Assembly: GCA_963920705.1 (NCBI GenBank)
Contig: OY987237.1
Span: 7,656,601 to 7,720,600, forward strand
Origin: Odiellus spinosus
Taxonomy: Eukaryota > Arthropoda > Arachnida > Opiliones > Phalangiidae
DNA length: 64,000 bases
Direction: 5' to 3'
Shown here: positions 57,364-64,000 of the stretch, piece after piece
How the letters are laid out: every line of letters starts with the position of its first letter
Numbering within the stretch: position 1 is the first letter of the stretch
Notes under the pieces: model-generated
Seen by the model: only the letters and a program-made list of their open reading frames with translations
What the model was told of the DNA's origin: nothing
The model's database searches: none
Translations under genes and position numbers: made by a program

Positions 57364-59124
57364 TTATAATTCACCATGGTTAATAAGTTTAATGTTAAAG
57401 TTTTGATATGGTTTTTACGCATAACAATCCAAATGGAATAAAATTAACTTGTTATCAGAGTCTAGTATCCCTTTAAGTTATACCATAAGTTAATTACCAG
57501 ATCCCAATAAGTTGGGCCGCTTTCAGAGTCCCCCCTACCCCATATGTGGTTTTTAAGTCTGTAAAACAGGTAGTATTACGTTTTTCAGGATTATTAACAG
57601 AATTCTTTACGAGTGGTGATTAACAATAACATTACAATATTGTACTTTGGTTATCACTTAAACCAAGAGATTAATGCAGAGATCATCGAACCCTATCTCT
57701 ATATTTCTACATCTTATAACGTATCTATCTCGGTTATTACTTTTTACTGTTTTTTGTAACATTGAAAGTTGAAAGGTCATTAATCTATAACCAACAAAAA
57801 ACAAGGCACGAACCACACAAACGCGTACTGTATGAAAGAAATATAAATCAGATTTTCACATTGAAAATTTAACGCGAGAAAAGACTCAACTTCTCAAGAT
57901 TGGGCATAGTCTTGTCAAAAGAAAAAAAATGGCCTTAGGGGGTAGATATTCGCGGTTACCAAGAGAAGAGGCTGGGAGAATGGTTGACATCTCTACACCA
58001 GCCACCACTACGCTCCGTTTGTTTAGAGAATACAGTGTTACCCTAGTCTAAGAGTAAGAGTGGGGGTTTCCATTCCGCGCCAAAACCATCATTCATAAAA
58101 TATATAGTACATTCAACTTCTAGAAGATAGTGAAATAATGTTAGGGGAAGGAGAAGTACGGGGAGGCGAGTGTTATTACGAAGCCCATCCTATCTTTCCC
58201 TTTCTTAGAACTATAGTCTTTCGCATCCTTGGAACCACCTAAATTAGCCTATTGACAGCCACTTAAATTGAATATCACTCATCTTTGAAAATATAGTCCC
58301 ACCAAAAATACACAGCCACTATTTCTAAATTCTAGCCGCCAATCTGTCACCGAAGCATGAAGGAGGATTACAGTTCTTTTTTTTGTTTACTTAAAAAAAA
58401 CCTTAGTTTTTTTTGAGATTTTTTTTTTTTTTTTTTTTTTTTTCTAAATATAGGCGAAAAGCGTCATTGACATAAACGACGGTAAATTCCCCCTAGAGTT
58501 TTCAGCACGTACAAAGCTGGGATACACCTAATTTTTAGCGAAATAAAGGGAATAGCAAAGCGCGTTTTGTAAAATACTATCAGGGAATTTCTCGCGTAGC
58601 CCGCGGGTGGTCGAAGGGTTCGGGGTGAGGGATCAGCGGACCATTCTCGGAAAATACGAAAATACCAATGCGCGTGAACTATTTTTTTTGGTGGTTCCAA
58701 GGCTGCGAAAGACTATATCTCACAGATGTTGGATTACACTCCATCTGTGAACGAAATGAAGCCGAATGAATAAACGGTTACAGTTCTTTCCGAAACTTGG
58801 AGACAACAGATTGAATGCAAATGAGATATAGATACGTGTTTACGTCATAGGCCTCGGTTTTTTATCCCTGCCTTTTACTGTATTGCTTTTATGTTCGTAG
58901 ATATATTGAGAAGTGAGAGAACTGTAAACCAGTCATACTTTTCAACATATTCGGTTTCAACACTTGAACATGCTGCAGTCGGAATCTGTTCTAGGTTTCA
59001 GAACGCTTAAAGCTATTAGTATACGTTTCAAATAATTTTATCAGAAGGAGATAATGGGAGAAGTAAGGCACCGTTTGTACCTCAATAATAATCTTCTGTC
59101 TTAAAGGGTTTTAAAAACTCTTCT
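57364..59124. other. Intergenic, nothing recognised
   Basis: A T-tract lies at about 58420-58443. The 78-codon minus frame 58464-58700 is unrecognised. Confidence 0.4.
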
Positions 59125-59131
59125 GTATCGC

Positions 59132-59466
59132 CAGAAGCCGATGAAACCCTCCTTTGAAGTCTACTACTCCAATGTTCCATATAGCGCTCCTCTCTGTATG
59201 GGTAAAATTCCCAATTTTACGAGTTAGAAGGGGTCCTACTTCATCCCCCCTGTCTACGGAAAATTAGAAATTCTCTCTCCACAAACGACGACGTTTTATG
59301 GACGAACTCCAAGGCTGCTAGAGATATTCGCTCGACGAGCTCCCGCTCCGAAAACATCTACCGCTAGGAGGCGTACGAATCGCGCCTTTTGAGAATAACC
59401 CATACAGAGAGGGGTAGACAAGACCCGGGAGTAATAGACTTCAAAGGAGGGTTTCATCGGCTTCTG
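59132..59466 (+). mobile_element. Family A TIR element, copy 4
   Basis: A 335-bp copy with CAGAAGCC...GGCTTCTG ends, flanked by 7-bp direct repeats GTATCGC at 59125-59131 and 59467-59473. Same orientation as copies 1 and 2. Confidence 0.94.
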
Positions 59467-59473
59467 GTATCGC

Positions 59474-60486
59474 TAATTGGCTAGAAAACTTCCTATACTT
59501 AAGGTTGAAGAAAAAAAGCGAAAAAGAAGATCCTTAAAATTTAGAAGCTTTATAAACAAAGCTTCCAACTGTTCAAATTAAGATAGACGATTGATGAACA
59601 ACGCTTGAAGTGGCAGTTATTTTTCACAAATCGGGGACATTTCTCGAATGTTTCAATACGCGAACAAGTCTTTTAAATAGATGAATCGATCAAAAAATTC
59701 ATTTTCATCATCACCCTCCGTTTAATCTAAAAAGATTAGCTTATAGAAGCTTTAATATGATTGACTTATGAAAAAACCTTGTAGTTTTGTACGTTCTGAA
59801 AACCAAAATCGATTTTTAACATAGACGAAGAAAGTTACTCGGGAAAAGACGGGGGTGTGCTTGGAGAATGTCTCAAGCAGGCCGAGAAAATGGGGGTTTT
59901 GTATATAGCATTTGATATACCATAACTAAATGGCATAGATCTGGTTTTGACAGTGTAATAGTAATATGAGAAATAACACGGGGTGCCACGTCTATTGAGC
60001 CATTTCTCTGTTATTGGGCGCGCGCTTCTTCAAGGCCCCCGTTTTTGGAATATATATGGTAATATGAAGTTTTACTGTGGAAGATCATGATTTTCTATGG
60101 GGCGCCTCTGTCAGCCTATCGTCGCTTTTAGCGGTGTTAAATATGAGACCGAGTTTTTTGAAGTGGCAAGTAAATAGTAATAGAGTATCTGAATGTATTT
60201 GAATATCTTAGAAAACTCCAGAGATCAACAACTGTATGAGAATTTATCGAGGGGCTACACATTTATTCCAAAATCGTATATGGGATTCCAAAATCCATTC
60301 GTCTGATTTTTTAAATAAAAAAAATAAAAAAACCTTCTCTGCGGATGAATTTCGTATTCAGATTTATTGTGTAATAAAACCTAGCTACCACCCCTTGGAG
60401 ATCAAGGTTTATATTCAAAGGGAAAATGCACCCTAACAACAAATATTAAACTAGAAATAAATTTAAAACTTACCCTTGAAATTTAC
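59474..60486. other. Intergenic, nothing recognised
   Basis: No supported gene. The 66-codon frame 60236-60436 lacks any domain. Confidence 0.4.
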
Positions 60487-60638
60487 ATAGATCCTGAATT
60501 TCTTCGCATTAAAGGGTCAGCGACCAATGAGAAAAGGCCCGTCGTTAAGGAGAGATTTCCATGAGACTTACAGTCGATTGGTTCATCAATGCGAAGAAAT
60601 TCAGGATCTCCATGAACCCAGCTAAGCCTATTTTCCAG
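60487..60638. mobile_element. Family B fold-back element
   Basis: Left arm AGATCCTGAATTTCTTCGCA and right arm TGCGAAGAAATTCAGGATCT are exact inverted copies; the following CATGAACCCAGCTAAGCC block is the family's outer end. The middle holds AAAGGCCCGTCGTTAAGGAG. Confidence 0.82.
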
Positions 60639-62091
60639 GTAAGATTTAAATTTATTTCAAGTTTAAATTGGTGTGTAAATCGTTTTACAGTTGGATTAGG
60701 AAGAAATCGATAAAAACAAATACTTTAACGGAGTACATGGACCGTTTTCTTAGATTTTTCATCTTCCCTAGGCCTAATGAGCTTTAATATGGGCCCTCTA
60801 AGTGATTAGCCTAAGTGGCAAAAAGTTATCGACTCCATTGCAAGAGTCACGAGATTCAATACCAAAACTATAATTAGCATAAACAGGACCGTATTAACGG
60901 GAGGGGGGGGGGGCACAAGTCCCGGGCAGACGCCTTCCCCTGAAGGGAAGACTCAAACTCCTATAACCTATGATAGACTTCCTGCATAAGTGTTCTTAAT
61001 TCGACAGTTAACATACGTCATCACGTCATCTCTTAATTTAAAGCTAATTTAAAAAAAAATCATAATCAGATATCACGAAGAACGATCCGTTTCCCGAATT
61101 CTTCTTGGAAGATTCTGGAAACCACTTAAACCTAAATTCCATCAAAATTATTACGTAACATTCCAAATATTCGCGATAAACTGTTACGTAAAACTTTCTC
61201 ACAAAAAAATTTATAATAAAAAATAGTCTAAATTTTTATATGGGTTATAAAAAAGTAGATATTTGGGCTTCTTTTTGGGTCGGAACAGACTCAAATACCA
61301 ATCAATAAAAACGATCAAGTCGGTATAAAGATGAGAATGGGGATGGAGTTTCGGGGGAAAAAAAGAAGACCAAGAGCAGGAAAGACCAGAGAGAGAAAAA
61401 AAAAAAATTTATCCCAAGATCTTGAATCGATTCTTTATAGTATCTCGAAAATGATTCGCCTTAAATGCGCGAATGAAGACGAACAGGGGCAAAATGTTTG
61501 ATCAAATGAAGTTGACACAATGTGAAAAGTTGAGGCGGATTGATACGCAACGTTAAACCTGATATTTAAGAGATTGCCATTGCCAGCTGGTTTTGTGCGT
61601 GAGTATATGGTAGCCTGGTTATTAGATTTGCTTTTAAAGGACAATTCTAATACGCTAAGCTTTGGTTAAAATATGAATTTTAAAACCGATTAGGCATAAT
61701 GGTTCTGAAAACGGGTTTGAAGCTGTAGGAATGTCCAAACTCGTGCGAATGATCTCTACAATTTGCTAACTAAAGTGAGGTTGTCACTGATTTTTCCATG
61801 TACTTGAAATGGAAATTAAAATATCATTTTCGGAAAGATCGAAAAGAAAAAAAATACGTTCCAGAAATGAACTATATCATATGTATCAGCAAAAACTACC
61901 CAAATATATTTGACACTTTCATTTTGAAGCTAGTAGAGTCGAGGTTAACTTATAAAACACCAAAACAAAGCTTTCTTATTCCTAATTTTACGCATAAAAT
62001 ACAACACCTTTAACGAGTGGATTTGTAAAGTTTGCGTTCGACCCTTAATTTCCGTAAAACAGTGAGAAAACTATAACCAAAATTTTTGATT
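60639..62091. other. Intergenic with a G-run
   Basis: A G-run lies near 60900-60914. No gene supported. The frame 61798-62013 has no recognisable domain. Confidence 0.4.
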
Positions 62092-62294
62092 ATACATAGT
62101 TTTCAGTAAAGAGGCAAAAGAAAATTTCACCCCTCTTACCCAGCTTTTCTTTCTTTGCCAGGTTGCCAGGAGCTTGTAAGGGCAGTTCAGAACAGATCAG
62201 TTTCAAAACTGAACTCTAGCCTTTCCCTCTGCACTCACAGTGGTTGGCAACATGGGGGGAACGGCACTTGCCCCCTTTAGTGAAAACTATGTAT
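62092..62294. mobile_element. Family D TIR element, complete (203 bp)
   Basis: ATACATAGTTTTCA at 62092-62105 and its exact complement TGAAAACTATGTAT at 62281-62294 form the termini, extended by imperfect matching (GTAAAGAGGC against CCCCCTTTAG). An internal GGTTGCCAGGAGCTTG block is shared with the partial copy at 4011-4100. No coding capacity. Confidence 0.85.
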
Positions 62295-63424
62295 TTCAAT
62301 TAATTTCAATTCATTTGCTATATATATTTATCCTCGTCTTTCTTCGAATAAATATTGGATCCTAAAATATTATGAATGATAGTAGTCCTTTACCATCTAC
62401 CCCTAAACTTCATTAATAATCTTCAGGCGGACAATTTTTCTCGGGGCGGTTTGGTGTTGAGAGCTCCTTGGAGGAAAAAAAAAAAAAAAGACAGAAAAAT
62501 GTATTTTTTTTTCTCTCTCTTTCTCGGTTGGTTAAGAGGGTTAAGGTTCGGAGACAGGACAGAACGGTTTGAGGGTGACGAAAAAAAATAAGGGAAACAA
62601 AAGAAAAAAAATAAAGTAGAAAGAGAAATTGAATGCCATACTCGGACTGATAAAAATGTAATTTCTTTAAGCCGCATGGCCGCCTTTTCCAAATTTTTCC
62701 TGCTCTAAACGAGAAGGCAAGAAAAAAATAAAAACAATTTTTGTCTGGCGTTCTTCTTGGAATTTCTATTTCGACCTCAATTTAAGTCGGTCAATAAAAG
62801 AATTCGGTGTTAAAATGAACGTAGTGTCCGAAGAAAACGGTTTAAAGTAAACTTAAAGAGAGGCTGGCACGGATTTTCCATGAACTCCAAATAGAATTTG
62901 AGTAGCGTTTTCGAAAAGTTAGTAAAATATTCAATATATATACTTTTGTCATAGAAAAAAATTAAAGTAGAGTAATAATTAATATTTTATAAACGTTACC
63001 TTCCGATTTTGAAAACTTTTCCGGTTGCTTTCGCGAGGTTTTTATCGCGAAAGTACTTAATCTAGATAATTCTACTTTTCGTATTAAACTTATCGTTATT
63101 TCCGTTCATGAACAAAATTACGTTATATACAGGAGAAACCTACATATTTTTTGGATTTAAAGTTTAAAACTCATCAACACAGGGGTATAAAATTTTGAAT
63201 ATGGTTTTTAATATTATAAAAAACTAAAATTTTTATTCATAAACCTTTGGATAAAAAAATGAAGACATCCTCACTTTAAGGGACACGGTCTTTTAAATGT
63301 ATATCATCTATCTAAAGTTAAATATGACTTTTCGTAAAAATGTTTTCAAGATTTCGAACGTGGATAAAAGCATTTCTTGTTTAAAAAAAATAACACTTAA
63401 ATTGTATAAAAACAAGTCTAGGGA
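62295..63424. other. Intergenic, nothing recognised
   Basis: Short A- and T-rich tracts (for example 62477-62488). The overlapping frames at 62376-62591 and 62423-62692 are low-complexity. Confidence 0.4.
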
Positions 63425-63700
63425 AAATTATGTTTTCTTTTACGCGGTCTACGGAAAGCTTCATCCTATTGGGTAATTTTATCCCTAAACTCTAAAGTGC
63501 AACAGTAAAAACACTTCTACAGGCGTTCTATGGGAAGTCAATGCTGAAGATTCATCCTATAAGGTTACTTTGCCCTATGCATTAAAATACAGCAGTAGAA
63601 ACAATTATTCATGCGTTATAAGGGAAGTCATCGCTAAAGTTAAATCATATTATGTGTGTTTACATATATACTAAAGCGCAGCAGTTAAAACACTTGCCTT
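63425..63700. repeat. Degenerate tandem repeat, about 85-110 bp, three units
   Basis: A recurring order: a GCG(T)TCTA.GGGAAGTC block (63437, 63523, 63614), then TTCATCCTAT..GG, then AAA.T.CAGCAGT.AAAACACTT (63497, 63585, 63678). Units differ at many positions and by indels. Confidence 0.65.
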
Positions 63701-64000
63701 ATAAATATATTTGAATTAAAAAAAAATCATTGGTATATATTTTAAAATTATAATTACGTTAAATCATTATGACCACAATTTATAATTTATGAGGTTTTTA
63801 ATTATTTAAATACTAGCAAAACCCGTGAAAAATCAAGGTATATTTCCTGGGCGAGGGGAAGTGAGGGAAGAGAAAAAGTTACGGACGGTCATTGGATTTT
63901 AATTATTTTAATTATTTACTTCCTCAAGGTTGTGTTAAAGATAAATATTACAGATGTATGAAAAAAATGAAAAAAAATTAAGAGGGTTGGTTTTATAATT

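Noticed and set aside
1..64000. tRNA, rRNA, snRNA genes and bacterial-type features
   Set aside because: I looked for tRNA B-box motifs and other conserved RNA signatures by eye and found none; no operons, Shine-Dalgarno sites or bacterial genes. A tRNAscan/Infernal run would be decisive.

Overview
This is eukaryotic nuclear DNA, almost certainly from an insect. It is AT-rich, its genes have several to many short introns with GT-AG splice sites, and it carries families typical of arthropods: an ionotropic receptor (IR), an IMD-like death-domain adaptor and a Wsck-like receptor pseudokinase. Many small terminal-inverted-repeat (TIR) elements are present. I could not name the species. The domain content and the IMD length fit a beetle, but that is weak inference.

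Layout. Positions 1-2308 are a flawless 11-bp satellite that runs off the left edge, followed by a decayed repeat of about 0.3 kb (2306-2830). From 4174 to 25904 lies a gene-rich block: a 15-exon receptor tyrosine pseudokinase (+), with a single-exon IMD-like gene nested antisense in one intron; a Bet1/GS15-type Qc-SNARE (-); a full-length ING1/2-type PHD protein (-); a GM2-activator-like ML-domain secreted protein (+); a CNGA-type cyclic-nucleotide-gated channel (-); and an SLC35G/EamA-type membrane transporter (+). From about 25.9 kb to the end the DNA is mostly non-coding. The exception is a multi-exon ionotropic receptor (about 38.6-42.5 kb, +) and an unrecognised two-exon fragment at 45.3-45.6 kb.

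The non-coding half is dominated by non-autonomous DNA elements. Family A is about 337 bp, ends in CAGAAGCC...GGCTTCTG, has four copies, and every copy has a 7-bp target duplication. Family B carries a GAAGAAATTCAGGAT inverted repeat. Family C carries GAGGGGTCAGACACT ends. Families D and E have ends in ATACATAGTTTTCA and in TACGTTCACACTAG. There is also a 398-bp element whose 36-bp TIRs each contain their own hairpin, a 217-bp almost perfect palindrome, and several tandem repeats of distinct period (11, 37, exactly 40, about 80-120 bp). The genes do not form a pathway or operon. The IMD/pseudokinase pair is the only arrangement that may have regulatory meaning.

Gene models were assembled by hand from reading frame, splice sites and phase. 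Exon boundaries are given in each entry. Initial exons are the least certain parts.
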